Assembly: GCF_011077955.1 (NCBI RefSeq)
Contig: NZ_JAALBX010000017.1
Location: 1-64,000, forward strand
Direction of reading: 5' to 3'
From: Citrobacter freundii
GTDB lineage: Bacteria; Pseudomonadota; Gammaproteobacteria; Enterobacterales; Enterobacteriaceae
DNA: 64,000 nucleotides
In this document: positions 10,894-20,472 of the stretch, piece after piece
Layout: each line of letters opens with the position of its first letter
Position numbering within the stretch: position 1 is the first letter of the stretch
The notes under the pieces: model-generated
Told to the model about the DNA's origin: nothing
What the model saw: only the letters and a program-made list of their open reading frames with translations
Database searches by the model: none
Program-made: the position numbers and the translations under genes

Positions 10894-11226
10894 TCAATGC
10901 GCCGCCTCGCCGACAACCCCACCCGCACCTGCGCCTACTGCAGCGCCTTTTAGTACGCTTTTGCCAGTCGCCGCCGCCACGCCTGCGCCAACGACAGCCC
11001 CTACCGCGCCACCTTTACGTGCCGCTTTCCCTTTATCGCCCTTTTTCAACATGGCTCCCGCCCCGGCACCTACAACGGCACCGCCGACCGTGCTTTTTAC
11101 ACTTTTGCCCGCCACAGCCCCCGCTGTCGCACCGATGACGGCTCCCGTCGCGGTTTTATCGATAGCGAATGCCTGACCGGCAAAGGCGAGGAGTAGAATT
11201 AAGCATCCAGTCACGTTCTTTTGCAT
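10894..11226 (-). CDS. Glycine-zipper envelope protein
   Basis: 110-residue protein that I cannot name. A clear signal peptide (residues 1-21, MQKNVTGCLILLLAFAGQAFA) precedes a body almost wholly made of glycine-zipper repeats: GAVIGATAGAVAG, GGAVVGAGAGAMLKKG, GGAVGAVVGAGVA and GAAVGAGAGGVVG. Such GxxxG repeats pack as membrane hairpins in outer membrane lipoproteins and stress proteins. There is no lipobox Cys at the cleavage site. The start is the ATG at 11226, with AAGGGA 5 bp upstream, rather than an ATG 7 codons earlier. The gene sits alone between rfaH and tatD. I do not recall one here in E. coli K-12. Confidence 0.8.
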   Translation of the reverse strand: MQKNVTGCLILLLAFAGQAFAIDKTATGAVIGATAGAVAGKSVKSTVGGAVVGAGAGAMLKKGDKGKAARKGGAVGAVVGAGVAAATGKSVLKGAAVGAGAGGVVGEAAH

Positions 11227-11332
11227 GATATTCCCTTGTAATGGCATACGGACATTTTCCGGCGCAAGAATATCAGCTCACTTAACGCCTCCACGTGACC
11301 ATGGATGCGTACATTTCCACCTTTTATGTACT

Positions 11333-12115
11333 TCAGGATTTCGCCAGGAATACCCGCGCAACGTTATTGTCGGTTACCTGTTCCAGCCAGCGAGGATCTT
11401 CTCCGCGCAGGGCCGCAACCCGCTGCAATATATGCGGCAAAAAAGCTGGTTCATTACGCCGGGACGCCGGTTTAGGCAACAGATCGCGTGGCAGCAACCA
11501 CGGCGCGTCGGTTTCAAGCATGAGTTTATCGGCGGGGATCATCGGCAGTAATTTCTGCAACGCAAGCCCGCGTCTTTCATCACACACCCAACCCGTAATC
11601 CCCAAATACAGCCCCCGCTCCAGACAGTCCCGCGCCTCTTCTTCCGTCCCGGTAAAACAGTGCAGCACCGCAGCGGGAAGCTTATCCAGCCAGGGCGTCA
11701 ATAAGGCAATAAAGCGTTCATGGGCATCGCGGCAGTGCATAAAGACCGGCAACGCAAGCTCTGCGGCCAGTGCTAACTGCGCGCTAAAGGCGCGTTCCTG
11801 CTCCTGCGGCGTAGAGTAGTTGCGATTGAAATCCAGGCCACACTCGCCAATAGCGACGACTTCCGGCATTTGCGCCAGCGCGCGTAACGCCTCCGCAGTG
11901 TCTGGCTGCCAGTGGCTGGCATCATGAGGATGGACACCTGCTGTGGACCAGCAGTTATCGTAACGGCGGGCAAGCGCCTGCGCCTGCTGGCTTTCGTGCA
12001 AATTAGTGCCTGTCAGCAACATGCCTGATACACCCGCAGCCAAAGCCCGGGCAACGACTTCGTCCCGGTCTTTATCGAATTGTCCGCTGGTAAGATTCAC
12101 ACCGATATCAAACAT
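11333..12115 (-). CDS. tatD: 3'-5' DNase/RNase TatD
   Basis: Metal-dependent nuclease of the TatD family (TIM barrel), involved in DNA fragmentation and repair of oxidative damage and not needed for Tat export. It has 260 residues. Metal ligands are seen in GECGLDFNR (Glu near 91), [10 protein letters not shown] (His near 128), [10 protein letters not shown] (His near 152) and ETDAPWLL (Asp near 203). The usual N-terminal HxH motif is replaced by NLTSGQF, as in E. coli TatD. AGGA precedes the ATG by 8 bp. An intrinsic terminator separates it from tatC, so expression is probably lower than tatABC. Confidence 0.95.
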   Translation of the reverse strand: MFDIGVNLTSGQFDKDRDEVVARALAAGVSGMLLTGTNLHESQQAQALARRYDNCWSTAGVHPHDASHWQPDTAEALRALAQMPEVVAIGECGLDFNRNYSTPQEQERAFSAQLALAAELALPVFMHCRDAHERFIALLTPWLDKLPAAVLHCFTGTEEEARDCLERGLYLGITGWVCDERRGLALQKLLPMIPADKLMLETDAPWLLPRDLLPKPASRRNEPAFLPHILQRVAALRGEDPRWLEQVTDNNVARVFLAKS

Positions 12116-12129
12116 AGTGCTTATCCTGT

Positions 12130-12153
12130 AAAAAACCGCCCGGAGGGCGGTTT
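12130..12153 (-). terminator. Intrinsic terminator between tatC and tatD
   Basis: Read on the minus strand: stem AAACCGCCC (12153-12145), loop TCC, stem GGGCGGTTT (12141-12133), with the run of T extending to 12130. It lies three bases after the tatC stop and 15 before the tatD start. Confidence 0.85.
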
Positions 12154-12156
12154 CGA

Positions 12157-12921
12157 TTATTCTTCAGATCCTTGCGTCTCGTCTTCTTCCTGTGGTCCGC
12201 GTCGCTTGCCGACATAGAAGCGCGCGAAAAAGACCCCTACCTCGAATAAGCAATACATCGGGATCGCCAGTAAGGTCTGAGAGAAGACATCAGGCGGTGT
12301 CAACAACATGCCGACGACAAACGCACCCACTAACACATACGGGCGTTTTTTTCGTAAATCATCTGGCGTCGTTACTCCCATCCAGCACAACAACACAATA
12401 GCGACCGGAACCTCAAACGACACGCCAAAGGCCATAAACAGCGCCATAACAAAGCTGAGATAGCTTGCGATATCCGTTGAAACCACAACGCCAACCGGCG
12501 CGGTATGCGTCAGGAAGCCAAATGCCAGGGGGAACACCACGAAATACGCGAACGCCATGCCAATATAGAAAAGCAGCGTACTGGATACCAATAACGGCAC
12601 GACCAGACGGCGTTCGTGCTTATATAAGGCTGGTGCGATAAACGCCCATACCTGATAAAGGATAACCGGCGCGGACAAGATGACAGACACCATGATGGTC
12701 AGCTTGATGGGCGTAAAGAACGGCGATGCCACATCGGTTGCAATCATGGTGGCACCCTGCGGCATTTTGCTTATCAACGGCGCGGAGACCAACTGGTATA
12801 TGTCGTTAGCGAAGTAAACCAGCGACAGGAATATCACCAGAATCGCAACGATGCAGTTCAGCAGGCGTTTACGCAGTTCAATCAGGTGACTGATTAGGGG
12901 TTGAGTATCTTCTACAGCCAT
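12157..12921 (-). CDS. tatC: Sec-independent protein translocase TatC
   Basis: Core receptor of the twin-arginine translocation system, which exports folded proteins; it binds the RR signal peptide together with TatB. It has 254 residues and six hydrophobic segments. The conserved N-terminus [16 protein letters not shown] and the cytoplasmic loop [16 protein letters not shown] with its Glu (near 103) are present. The C-terminus is acidic. It follows tatB with a 2-bp gap, so it is tightly coupled. Confidence 0.97.
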   Translation of the reverse strand: MAVEDTQPLISHLIELRKRLLNCIVAILVIFLSLVYFANDIYQLVSAPLISKMPQGATMIATDVASPFFTPIKLTIMVSVILSAPVILYQVWAFIAPALYKHERRLVVPLLVSSTLLFYIGMAFAYFVVFPLAFGFLTHTAPVGVVVSTDIASYLSFVMALFMAFGVSFEVPVAIVLLCWMGVTTPDDLRKKRPYVLVGAFVVGMLLTPPDVFSQTLLAIPMYCLFEVGVFFARFYVGKRRGPQEEDETQGSEE

Positions 12922-12923
12922 GT

Positions 12924-13451
12924 TCAGGATTTTTCACTTGAGGACGAAGATAGGGAGCCTGCCGGTGAAGACGTAAGACCCGGTGACGATTTCGAAAGAG
13001 AGACGGCACTGTCTGCCGTTGGGGCAGGCGTTTGCGCCGCCGCGCTGGCCTGATTCTCCGCCGAGGCAGGGGTAACGCCTTCGTGCGCCGCTTCGTTGTC
13101 TTTCACAATCGGATTATGGATGGTGTGAGCTTCATCGTGCGCCTTTTCCGGATCATTCGCCGTATAGGTGCGTTTCATCGACTCCGCTGCTTCACGCAAT
13201 TCATCCATTGAGGCTTTGAGCTCTGGGGTGAGATTATTCAGGCTCGCTTTCTCAACTTTCTTAAGACTGTCCTGGAATTCCTGGAGTTTTAACTCTTGAG
13301 TCAGTTCATTTTGCACGGTAGTGGCGAGAGAGCGTAGCGCCCTCACCCACCCGGCAATGGTTTTGACTGCAACAGGCAAACGCTGCGGCCCCAATACAAC
13401 GAGGCCGATGACAAAGACAAGTATTAGCTCACCAAAACCAATATCGAACAC
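12924..13451 (-). CDS. tatB: Sec-independent protein translocase TatB
   Basis: Single-pass subunit of the TatBC receptor complex. It has 175 residues. The N-terminus [26 protein letters not shown] holds the transmembrane helix and the hinge Gly-Pro, followed by an amphipathic helix. The C-terminal third is low-complexity Ser/Ala-rich (positions about 140-175). It sits 3 bp after tatA and 2 bp before tatC. Confidence 0.96.
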   Translation of the reverse strand: MFDIGFGELILVFVIGLVVLGPQRLPVAVKTIAGWVRALRSLATTVQNELTQELKLQEFQDSLKKVEKASLNNLTPELKASMDELREAAESMKRTYTANDPEKAHDEAHTIHNPIVKDNEAAHEGVTPASAENQASAAAQTPAPTADSAVSLSKSSPGLTSSPAGSLSSSSSEKS

Positions 13452-13454
13452 GGC

Positions 13455-13703
13455 TTACACCTGCTCTTTATCGTTGCTCTTCGCTTCGTCTTTTTTCACG
13501 TCGCTTTGCTTATCAGAGATAGATTTCGCAGTGAAATCGGCATCCTGAGTGGAATTTTTCGGCTCTTCATCGCCCATGGCTTTTTTAAAGCCTTTAATGG
13601 AGGCACCCAGATCGGAACCCAAAGAACTCAGTTTTTTGGTACCGAAAAGCAGAACCACGATTACGACAATGATCAACAGTTGCCAGATACTAATGCCACC
13701 CAT
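13455..13703 (-). CDS. tatA: Sec-independent protein translocase TatA
   Basis: Pore-forming or membrane-destabilising subunit of the Tat system, present in excess over TatBC. It has 82 residues, somewhat shorter than the 89 of E. coli. The N-terminal helix (about residues 4-20) ends at FGTKKL, then comes the amphipathic helix [15 protein letters not shown] with the conserved FKK, then a charged tail. GAGG precedes the ATG by about 8 bp. It is the first gene of tatABC(D). Confidence 0.97.
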   Translation of the reverse strand: MGGISIWQLLIIVVIVVLLFGTKKLSSLGSDLGASIKGFKKAMGDEEPKNSTQDADFTAKSISDKQSDVKKDEAKSNDKEQV

Positions 13704-13742
13704 ATAAATCCTCAGCTACAGATGATGAAATTTTCAAACCGC

Positions 13743-13748
13743 ATTATA
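13743..13748 (-). promoter_or_regulatory. Candidate -10 of the tatABC promoter
   Basis: TATAAT on the minus strand (13748-13743) lies 40 bp before the tatA start codon, in the 186-bp gap after ubiB. The -35 region is poor, so this is a candidate only. Confidence 0.4.
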
Positions 13749-13889
13749 TACCGCTCACTATCCAGGCTGCACCCGTGTTGGTCGAACATATCCACAATAG
13801 CCGCAGACTTTTTCCGGCAATTGTGAAAATGCTGCCTCATCCAGACCGCCTGAACGCTGATATTTTCAACGCAGTCATTCCATGATGTA

Positions 13890-15536
13890 TTAAATCGAGC
13901 CGGTACGACGCCAGCCAATCAGCCATACGACGACACCGCCCGCCATTACCCAAGCCGGGATTAATTCCCATTCCGGGCGAGTTACCAGCATTAACGTTCC
14001 GCTTAATAGCAACGTTGCGCCAATACCAAACAGGTAACGTGATTGTCCTTGACGCACGCGCTGTTCATGTAGCTCGCGGGCGATTTTATCAACGCTTTGT
14101 TGCAATTGTTTGCCCTGGCGCAAACTGTCGTACACCAATTCGGGTATTTCTGGCATTTTTTCGATCCAGAACGGTGCTTTCTCTTTAAATGAGCGTACCA
14201 GGGCCGGAAAACCGACCTGATCTTTAATCCACGATTCCAGGAAAGGTTTCGCCGTTTTCCATAAATCCAGCTGTGGATAAAGTTGGCGACCGACACCTTC
14301 AACGTATAACAGCGTCTTTTGCAACAATACCAGTTGAGGCTGTACTTCCATATTGAAACGGCGCGCGGTATTGAAGAGATTCAACAGCACATGACCGAAG
14401 GAAATTTCCGCCAGCGGCTTCTCGAAGATAGGCTCGCACACGGTACGAATCGCAAACTCAAATTCTTCAACGTTGGTATCCGGCGGTACCCAACCCGAAT
14501 CCACATGCAATTCAGCAACTTTTCGGTAATCGCGATTAAAGAAAGCAATAAAGTTTTCCGCCAGATAGCGTTTATCTTCTTTATTGAGCGAGCCTACGAT
14601 GCCGCAATCGATACCGATGTATTGCGGATTTTCCGGATGGTCGTAGCTGACGAAAATATTGCCGGGATGCATATCGGCATGGAAGAAGCTGTCGCGGAAA
14701 ACCTGAGTGAAAAACACCTGAACGCCGCGTTCTGCCAGCAATTTCATATTTGTGCCATTGCGCTCAAGCGCTTCCACGTCAGAGACGGGAATGCCATAAA
14801 TACGTTCCATTACCAGCATATTTTCGCTGCAATAGTCAGAGTACACTTCCGGCACATACAGCATCGGGCTGTTTTCAAAATTACGTCGCAGTTGAATGGC
14901 GTTGGCCGCTTCACGCAGCAGGTTCAGCTCATCGATCAGCGTTTTTTGGTATTCACGCACGACTTCTACCGGACGCAAACGTCGGCCATCCGGCAATAAA
15001 CGCGGCACCCAGTGTGCCAGCCGGTAGATAAGCTTCATATCTGCGTTGATTATCGGAAGGATGTCGGGACGGATAACTTTAATAACGACTTCTTTGCCGT
15101 TTTCTTTCAACTTTGCCGTATGCACCTGGGCGATAGACGCCGATGCCAGCGGATTGATATCAAAATCATCAAACCAGGTCTCGACAGGAATATCGCCCAT
15201 CGATTTTTCAATTTGCCGCTTCGCCAGTACGCCATCAAAAGGCGCGACCCTGTCCTGCAACATCGCCAGTTGATCGGCGATTTGCGGTGGAAACAAATCA
15301 CGGCGGGTCGATAACATCTGACCAAACTTAATCCACACCGGCCCCAGTTCCTGTAGCGCCAGACGCAGACGGTGGCCTAACTCTTTATCACCGTGGCGAT
15401 TCGGCATCCAGAACAAGGTACGTCGCCATACGCGAAGCGGCCATGTGATGCGAATTCTTGGAATGAGCTCATCAAGCCCATAGCTTAAAAATGTACGAAT
15501 GATGAAGTACAGGCGCCGCATTTCACCTGGCGTCAT
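13890..15536 (-). CDS. ubiB: Ubiquinone biosynthesis ATPase UbiB
   Basis: Atypical protein-kinase-like ATPase of the ABC1/ADCK/UbiB family, needed for aerobic ubiquinone synthesis, possibly by handling membrane-bound lipid precursors. It has 548 residues. Family signatures are the KxGQ motif in [11 protein letters not shown], the alanine-rich loop ASASIAQVH, the catalytic-type HADMHPGN and the DFG-like GIDCGIVG. Two hydrophobic segments at the C-terminus (about 500-545) anchor it. It overlaps the ubiJ stop by 4 bp (ATGA), completing ubiE-ubiJ-ubiB. Confidence 0.96.
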   Translation of the reverse strand: MTPGEMRRLYFIIRTFLSYGLDELIPRIRITWPLRVWRRTLFWMPNRHGDKELGHRLRLALQELGPVWIKFGQMLSTRRDLFPPQIADQLAMLQDRVAPFDGVLAKRQIEKSMGDIPVETWFDDFDINPLASASIAQVHTAKLKENGKEVVIKVIRPDILPIINADMKLIYRLAHWVPRLLPDGRRLRPVEVVREYQKTLIDELNLLREAANAIQLRRNFENSPMLYVPEVYSDYCSENMLVMERIYGIPVSDVEALERNGTNMKLLAERGVQVFFTQVFRDSFFHADMHPGNIFVSYDHPENPQYIGIDCGIVGSLNKEDKRYLAENFIAFFNRDYRKVAELHVDSGWVPPDTNVEEFEFAIRTVCEPIFEKPLAEISFGHVLLNLFNTARRFNMEVQPQLVLLQKTLLYVEGVGRQLYPQLDLWKTAKPFLESWIKDQVGFPALVRSFKEKAPFWIEKMPEIPELVYDSLRQGKQLQQSVDKIARELHEQRVRQGQSRYLFGIGATLLLSGTLMLVTRPEWELIPAWVMAGGVVVWLIGWRRTGSI

Positions 15537-16138
15537 TTGACCTCCAGCCTTTCTAAACGACTAATAAGCGCATCGAGCGAGCGCGAGAGTGCATCGGTTT
15601 CTTCAGCAAACCACGCGATCTCAAGCGGACCAGGGGCCATACGCCACTCTTCAGTGACCGCTTCGGCAAGATAGCGTTGATTACGTTTGACGCTTTTTTT
15701 CACAAGCTTTGCGCCTGTACGAAAGACCTTACCCAATCCTTCTGCGGCAATGTCGCCAATATAAGGCGCCAGAAGCTCCGCCGGATCGAACTCGGCCAAA
15801 TCCATCAAAGACACCAGATTCTGTACTACCTGGATATCGCCTTCGACTTCAAGATCGCCACGGCGAATTAATGCGGTTAATTGTTGGCGATTACGCAATT
15901 CAGGCAACACTGAAAGACGCTTCGTGACCGAGCAGTCTGTCTCGCCTTCCCACTGTCCCAGCACATCGACCTGCTTTTCGCCGAAGATAAGGACCAGCGG
16001 GGTAGAGAATTCGCGGAGGGCAATACGCAACACCTTTCCCTGCAACCGAAGACGTGCAGATTTAAGCGCCCGATCCTGGTACAAGAAGGTATTCATGACG
16101 CCTTCAATCCCAGCGGTAATAAGCGGTGTTATTGGCAT
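15533..16138 (-). CDS. ubiJ: Ubiquinone biosynthesis accessory factor UbiJ
   Basis: SCP2-domain protein that, with UbiK, forms part of the soluble Ubi complex and probably binds the hydrophobic isoprenoid precursors. It has 201 residues with [23 protein letters not shown] and a C-terminal coiled coil ([21 protein letters not shown]). In E. coli the 3' half of this gene (formerly yigP) also encodes the small RNA EsrE. I cannot tell whether that RNA is made here. It lies 12 bp after ubiE and overlaps ubiB by 4 bp. Confidence 0.94.
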   Translation of the reverse strand: MPITPLITAGIEGVMNTFLYQDRALKSARLRLQGKVLRIALREFSTPLVLIFGEKQVDVLGQWEGETDCSVTKRLSVLPELRNRQQLTALIRRGDLEVEGDIQVVQNLVSLMDLAEFDPAELLAPYIGDIAAEGLGKVFRTGAKLVKKSVKRNQRYLAEAVTEEWRMAPGPLEIAWFAEETDALSRSLDALISRLERLEVK

Positions 16139-16150
16139 CCGCGACCTCCT

Positions 16151-16906
16151 TTAAAACTTATAACCACGATGAAGCGCGACAATACCCGCGGTTAAATTAA
16201 AATATTCGACGTTTTCAAAGCCAGCGTCAGCCATCATTGCTTTGAGCGTATCCTGGTTCGGATGCATACGGATGGATTCCGCCAGATAGCGGTAGCTTTC
16301 CGAATCCTGCGCTACCCACTCGCCAATGCGCGGCAGCACATGGAAGGAATACGCATCGTAGGCTTTGCTTAACGGCTCAATAATCGGTTTGGAGAACTCC
16401 AGCACCAGCAAGCGGCCGCCGGGCTTGAGTACGCGATACATAGAACGCAGCGCTTTGTCTTTATCGGTCACATTACGCAGACCAAATGAGATAGTGATGC
16501 AGTCAAAAGTATTGTCCGGGAAAGGCAGCGCCTCTGCGTTGGCCTGAACGTATTCAACGTTACCCACAACGCCAATGTTGCGCAGTTTTTCACGCCCCAT
16601 TTTCAGCATTGAATCGTTGATATCCGCCAGGACTACCGTTCCGGTTTCACCAACAAGGCGCGAAAATTTTGCCGTTAAATCGCCGGTGCCGCCGGCAAGA
16701 TCAAGCACTTTTTGTCCACGGCGCACACCGCTGCAATCAATAGTAAAGCGCTTCCATAAGCGATGGATCCCAAACGACATCAGGTCGTTCATGACGTCAT
16801 ATTTCGCTGCAACAGAATGGAAAACCTGCGCCACCATATCCGCCTTTTGCGCTTTCGCTACTGTCTGAAAGCCAAAGTGCGTTGTGTCCTGTGAATCATC
16901 AACCAT
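16151..16906 (-). CDS. ubiE: Ubiquinone/menaquinone biosynthesis C-methyltransferase UbiE
   Basis: S-adenosylmethionine-dependent C-methyltransferase that converts demethylmenaquinone to menaquinone and methylates the benzoquinol ring in ubiquinone synthesis. It has 251 residues, full length. The SAM motif [15 protein letters not shown] is near residue 65, [13 protein letters not shown] follows it, and the UbiE signature is [18 protein letters not shown]. It is the first gene of ubiE-ubiJ-ubiB, 78 bp after rmuC. Confidence 0.97.
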   Translation of the reverse strand: MVDDSQDTTHFGFQTVAKAQKADMVAQVFHSVAAKYDVMNDLMSFGIHRLWKRFTIDCSGVRRGQKVLDLAGGTGDLTAKFSRLVGETGTVVLADINDSMLKMGREKLRNIGVVGNVEYVQANAEALPFPDNTFDCITISFGLRNVTDKDKALRSMYRVLKPGGRLLVLEFSKPIIEPLSKAYDAYSFHVLPRIGEWVAQDSESYRYLAESIRMHPNQDTLKAMMADAGFENVEYFNLTAGIVALHRGYKF

Positions 16907-16984
16907 TTCGGAGCCTGCTATTGATAAAAAATGTTCGTGAAGTGTAACAGATTGGGCGCATTTGCCCTATGTTTCAAGCCTGTT

Positions 16985-18433
16985 TTAACAGTCGTTACCG
17001 GTTCGTTGAACAGGCTCAGCCATCTCTGATTCGTTGTTTTTACAACCATTTCGGGAATCATCATCAATGGCGCGAAGACGAAACTCTTCATCATCCAGGC
17101 GGGCCTGCTCCACCATTTCCGGATTTATCTCGCGCTTCACTTCGACACCAAGCGTCCGAAACGCATCGGCCTGCACAAGAATATTTCCACGGCCAGAGCT
17201 CAGTTTTTTCATAGCCTGACGGTAATTATCCTGCGCTTTTTCAAGCCCCTGCCCGACTGCGGACATATCATCAATAAAGAGCCGCATTTTGTCGTAAAGC
17301 CTGGCGGCACGATCGGCGATTTGCTGGGCATTTTGATTTTGGTGTTCGTAACGCCACAGATTGGCGATAGTGCGCAGCGCCACCAGCAATGTCGTAGGAC
17401 TCACCAGCATGATATTGCTCTTCAACGCTTCGTTGATAAGCTCTGGTTGTCGGTCAATCGCTAATAAAAATGCAGGCTCGACGGGGATAAACATTAAGAC
17501 ATAATCCAGAGATCGCAACCCAGGCAACTGTTGATAGTCCTTACGGCTTAGCAGGCGAATATGATTACGAATTGACGCGATGTGTTCGTTTAACGCCAGT
17601 TCCCGCTGGTATTCATCTTCGGCATTAAAATAGCGCTCATAAGCGACCAGCGTCATTTTGGCGTCCACCACAACGTCCTTTTCCTGCGGAAGACGCACAA
17701 TGACGTCCGGTTGCATGCGGCTGCGATCGTCTAACTGAATATTGACCTGAGTGTCATATTCATATCCCTCGCGTAACCCGGAGGCTTCCAGCACTCTTGT
17801 CAGTACCACTTCGCCCCAGTTGCCCTGCATTTTATTGTCGCCTTTAAGCGCCCGGGTGAGGTTTATCGCCTCCTGGGCCATTTGGGCATTCAACTGCTGT
17901 AGGTTGCGGATTTCATGCGTCAGCGTATGGCGTTCGCGCGCTTCCTGCCCAAAGCTGTCCTGCACCTGACGACGAAAGCCATCAAGCTGTTCACGCAGCG
18001 GAGTTAAAAGTCCGTTCAGGCTTTGGCGGTTTTGCTCTTCAACCTGTCGATGGCTGCGGTCAAAGATGCGATTGGCGAGATTTTCAAACTGCTCGCTGAG
18101 GCGCTGTTCGCTGCTCATCATCTGCCGAAGCTTGTCATCGTTATGCTGGCGCGTGGTTTCAAGAAGCGTTGTGACTTCTCGCAGATCGGCTTCAAGAGAG
18201 CTGTTGATCTCTCTGAGGGTACGCAGTTCGCCATTGAGCATCTCGCATTCTTCCCGCCAGTGCTGATTCTGCGCCAGCGCTTGTTTGGTCGCACTTAATT
18301 CGCTGAATACGTCACGCTGCTCCGCCAGCAAGTCTGCCTGACGCTGCGTCGCGCGCAGGCTTGCGCCCAACCAGCCGAGCAATACGCCAGCCAGCGCAAC
18401 CGTCATCGTCAGTAAAAGAGAAAATTCCATCAT
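16985..18433 (-). CDS. rmuC: DNA recombination protein RmuC
   Basis: Predicted nuclease-like protein that limits recombination at inverted repeats. Started at the ATG at 18433 it has 482 residues; the next codon is also ATG and equally possible, while the reading from 18460 adds nine residues not seen in E. coli. It has an N-terminal membrane helix (about residues 5-22), a long coiled coil (about 25-180) and a RmuC domain with GNWGEVVLTRVLE, MQPDVIVRLP and DVVVDAKM of the PD-(D/E)XK fold. The Shine-Dalgarno sequence is weak. Confidence 0.93.
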   Translation of the reverse strand: MMEFSLLLTMTVALAGVLLGWLGASLRATQRQADLLAEQRDVFSELSATKQALAQNQHWREECEMLNGELRTLREINSSLEADLREVTTLLETTRQHNDDKLRQMMSSEQRLSEQFENLANRIFDRSHRQVEEQNRQSLNGLLTPLREQLDGFRRQVQDSFGQEARERHTLTHEIRNLQQLNAQMAQEAINLTRALKGDNKMQGNWGEVVLTRVLEASGLREGYEYDTQVNIQLDDRSRMQPDVIVRLPQEKDVVVDAKMTLVAYERYFNAEDEYQRELALNEHIASIRNHIRLLSRKDYQQLPGLRSLDYVLMFIPVEPAFLLAIDRQPELINEALKSNIMLVSPTTLLVALRTIANLWRYEHQNQNAQQIADRAARLYDKMRLFIDDMSAVGQGLEKAQDNYRQAMKKLSSGRGNILVQADAFRTLGVEVKREINPEMVEQARLDDEEFRLRAIDDDSRNGCKNNESEMAEPVQRTGNDC

Positions 18434-18563
18434 GCCCCCGCATTCACTCCACACGTGCAAAATGGAATTGTGCTGGATAAATGTCCAGTTTTAAAGGCAT
18501 TTACTGCGAGGCATCGCGCAAAAGAGCAAAAACAGCGCGTGAGAAAAAGAGAAAAGCAGGCAG

Positions 18564-18599
18564 GAAAAAAGGCCAGCGCCGCCTGAAGGCGTCGCTGGC
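18564..18599 (-). terminator. Intrinsic terminator of udp
   Basis: On the minus strand a long stem, GCCAGCG plus CGCCT pairing with AGGCG plus CGCTGGC (18599-18572), is followed by a run of six T. It lies just past the udp stop. Confidence 0.88.
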
Positions 18600-18605
18600 G
18601 ATAGA

Positions 18606-19367
18606 TTAAATAAGGCGACGCGCAGCCTCTACCACGATCTTCACCGCGTGGCTTTCGGTCTGTTTCATGGTTTGCACGTTCGGGATTTCCTGCTGGGTAC
18701 GATTAACGATAACCCCTGCGACCATCCCTGCACGCAACCCCTGGCTTGAACACATGGTCAGAAGCGTTGCGGATTCCATTTCATAGTTCATAACCCCCAT
18801 CTGCTGCCACTCTTCCATAGAGCCTTTAAAACGGCTAACCACACGACCGGAGAAAGTGTCGTAACGTTCCTGGCCTGGGTAGAAGGTGTCTGAAGAGGCG
18901 GTTACGCCAATGTGCGTGGTTGCGCCTACGGCTTTCGCCGCTTCCACAAGCGCAGTGGTACACGTAAAGTCCGCGACCGCCGGGTATTCCATCGGCGCGA
19001 AATGCAGACTTGCGCCGTCAAGGCGGACAGAGGCGGTAGTAACCAGTACGTCGCCAACATTAATATGCGGCTGGATAGCGCCAGTGGTGCCTACGCGCAG
19101 AAACGTGCGGATACCAAGCTGGGCCAGCTCTTCAACGGCAATAGAGGTAGAGGGGCCGCCGATACCGGTCGAGCAAACGATGACCGGTTTGCCATCCAGT
19201 TCAGCGCGCCAGGAAGTGAATTCACGATGCGATGCCAGCTTAACCGGCTTATCCATCAGCGCGGCGATCTTTTCCACTCGTTCCGGGTCGCCAGGTACGA
19301 TGGCAAGCGTTGCACCCTGCAGGTCACTTTTTTTAAGGCCGAGGTGAAAAACATCAGACGTAGACAT
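18606..19367 (-). CDS. udp: Uridine phosphorylase Udp
   Basis: Hexameric phosphorylase converting uridine and phosphate to uracil and ribose-1-phosphate in pyrimidine salvage. It has 253 residues. The purine/uridine phosphorylase signature is [19 protein letters not shown] (about 86-104), and the active-site region [13 protein letters not shown] is near 195. The upstream region carries two CRP sites 52 bp apart, an arrangement typical of CytR-CRP controlled nucleoside genes. Its own terminator isolates it from rmuC. Confidence 0.97.
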   Translation of the reverse strand: MSTSDVFHLGLKKSDLQGATLAIVPGDPERVEKIAALMDKPVKLASHREFTSWRAELDGKPVIVCSTGIGGPSTSIAVEELAQLGIRTFLRVGTTGAIQPHINVGDVLVTTASVRLDGASLHFAPMEYPAVADFTCTTALVEAAKAVGATTHIGVTASSDTFYPGQERYDTFSGRVVSRFKGSMEEWQQMGVMNYEMESATLLTMCSSQGLRAGMVAGVIVNRTQQEIPNVQTMKQTESHAVKIVVEAARRLI

Positions 19368-19413
19368 AAATGACTCCTCTTTGGGTCGGTTTGTCAGAAG
19401 CTGCTAAAAGGGT

Positions 19414-19419
19414 ACTTTA
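19414..19419 (-). promoter_or_regulatory. udp promoter -10
   Basis: TAAAGT on the minus strand predicts a start near 19407. The proximal CRP site is then centred near -41.5 (class II) and the distal one near -93.5. The -35 region is poor (CGAAAT), as expected for a CRP-dependent promoter. Confidence 0.6.
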
Positions 19420-19440
19420 CAGAACCTGCCAGACGAATTT

Positions 19441-19456
19441 CGTGACTCATTTCACT
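19441..19456. promoter_or_regulatory. Proximal CRP site of udp
   Basis: CGTGACTCATTTCACT contains GTGA-N6-TCAC, the CRP half-site pattern. It is centred about 41.5 bp upstream of the predicted udp start. Confidence 0.75.
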
Positions 19457-19492
19457 TGTAATGAATTCGCTTGCACTGAATTTCCATAAAAT

Positions 19493-19508
19493 AGTGATCA
19501 GTCTCACA
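19493..19508. promoter_or_regulatory. Distal CRP site between udp and ysgA
   Basis: AGTGATCAGTCTCACA contains GTGA-N6-TCACA. Its centre is 52 bp from the proximal site, the spacing known for CytR-bridged CRP pairs. It could also act on the divergent ysgA gene. Confidence 0.75.
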
Positions 19509-19614
19509 CAAACGCATCCCGGTGACGATGGCAGGAGCAGGTTTTGCGAGTACGAATTTTCATCATGCAGACTATAGTTAGGGTTGCGCTAAAAAATGGT
19601 TACGGAGCCTGGCC

Positions 19615-20436
19615 ATGACAAAACAAAATACAACAGACAACCCTGCAGGATTTGCTTACGCCGTTTCACCTGTCGCTTCAACGGTAGTACATACCTCTGA
19701 AGATGCCATTCACTGTGGCGAAACAACCATTCCCACACAGGGCGAAAACATGCCCGCCTGGTATGCCCGTCCTGAGCAGACAGATCAACCTCTCCCGGTC
19801 GTTATTGTGGTGCAGGAAATTTTCGGCGTTCATGAACATATTCGCGATATCTGCCGCCGTCTGGCGCATGAGGGCTATCTCGCCGTCGCGCCTGAACTCT
19901 ATTTCCGCCAGGTCAATCCTGAAGATTATGATGATATTTCCTCACTCTTCAGCGGCCTTGTTAGCAAAGTCCCCGACGCCCAGGTGCTGGCGGATCTCGA
20001 TCATGTTGCCAACTGGGCAGCCCGTCAGGGCGGTGACCCACATCGTTTGATGATGACCGGCTTTTGCTGGGGTGGACGCATTACATGGCTGTACGCTGCG
20101 CATAACCCGCAACTGAAAGCCGCCGTGGCGTGGTACGGAAAATTACAGGGCGATAAATCGTTAAATTCGCCAAAACACCCGGTGGATATTGCAATTGATC
20201 TGAATGCGCCGGTTTTAGGTTTGTATGGCGCGCAAGATACGAGTATTCCACTGGAAAGCGTGGAAACTATGCGCCAGGCGCTACGCGCTGCGAATGCGCA
20301 AGCTGAGATCGTCGTCTATCCCGATGCAGGACACGCTTTTAACGCTGATTATCGACCAAGCTATCATGCTGATTCGGCAAAAGAGGGTTGGCAACGCATG
20401 CTGAAGTGGTTTGAAACCTACGGAGCCGGTAAGTAA
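19615..20436 (+). CDS. ysgA: Dienelactone hydrolase family protein YsgA
   Basis: Putative carboxymethylenebutenolidase of the alpha/beta-hydrolase superfamily, 273 residues. The catalytic triad of the family is visible: Cys in GFCWGGR (near 151), Asp in YGAQDTSIP (near 206) and His in DAGHAF (near 241). The physiological substrate in enterobacteria is not known. It is divergent from udp and shares its 247-bp regulatory region with two CRP sites. A terminator hairpin follows. Confidence 0.93.
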   Translation: MTKQNTTDNPAGFAYAVSPVASTVVHTSEDAIHCGETTIPTQGENMPAWYARPEQTDQPLPVVIVVQEIFGVHEHIRDICRRLAHEGYLAVAPELYFRQVNPEDYDDISSLFSGLVSKVPDAQVLADLDHVANWAARQGGDPHRLMMTGFCWGGRITWLYAAHNPQLKAAVAWYGKLQGDKSLNSPKHPVDIAIDLNAPVLGLYGAQDTSIPLESVETMRQALRAANAQAEIVVYPDAGHAFNADYRPSYHADSAKEGWQRMLKWFETYGAGK

Positions 20437-20445
20437 AAACTATTC

Positions 20446-20472
20446 GGGCAGCGTAGCTGCCCTTATTACTTT
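20446..20472 (+). terminator. Terminator of ysgA
   Basis: Stem GGGCAGC (20446-20452) with GCTGCCC (20456-20462), a 3-nt loop, then TTATTACTTT. It lies 10 bp after the ysgA stop. Confidence 0.75.

Noticed and set aside
10805-11176. 123-codon Ala/Pro/Thr-rich frame on the plus strand
   Set aside because: It is the complement of the glycine-zipper repeats; GC-rich repeats keep the opposite frame open. The minus-strand gene has a signal peptide and a ribosome site.
13712-13918. 68-codon minus-strand frame between ubiB and tatA
   Set aside because: It runs through the tatA promoter region and the end of ubiB, has no ribosome site and no recognisable features.
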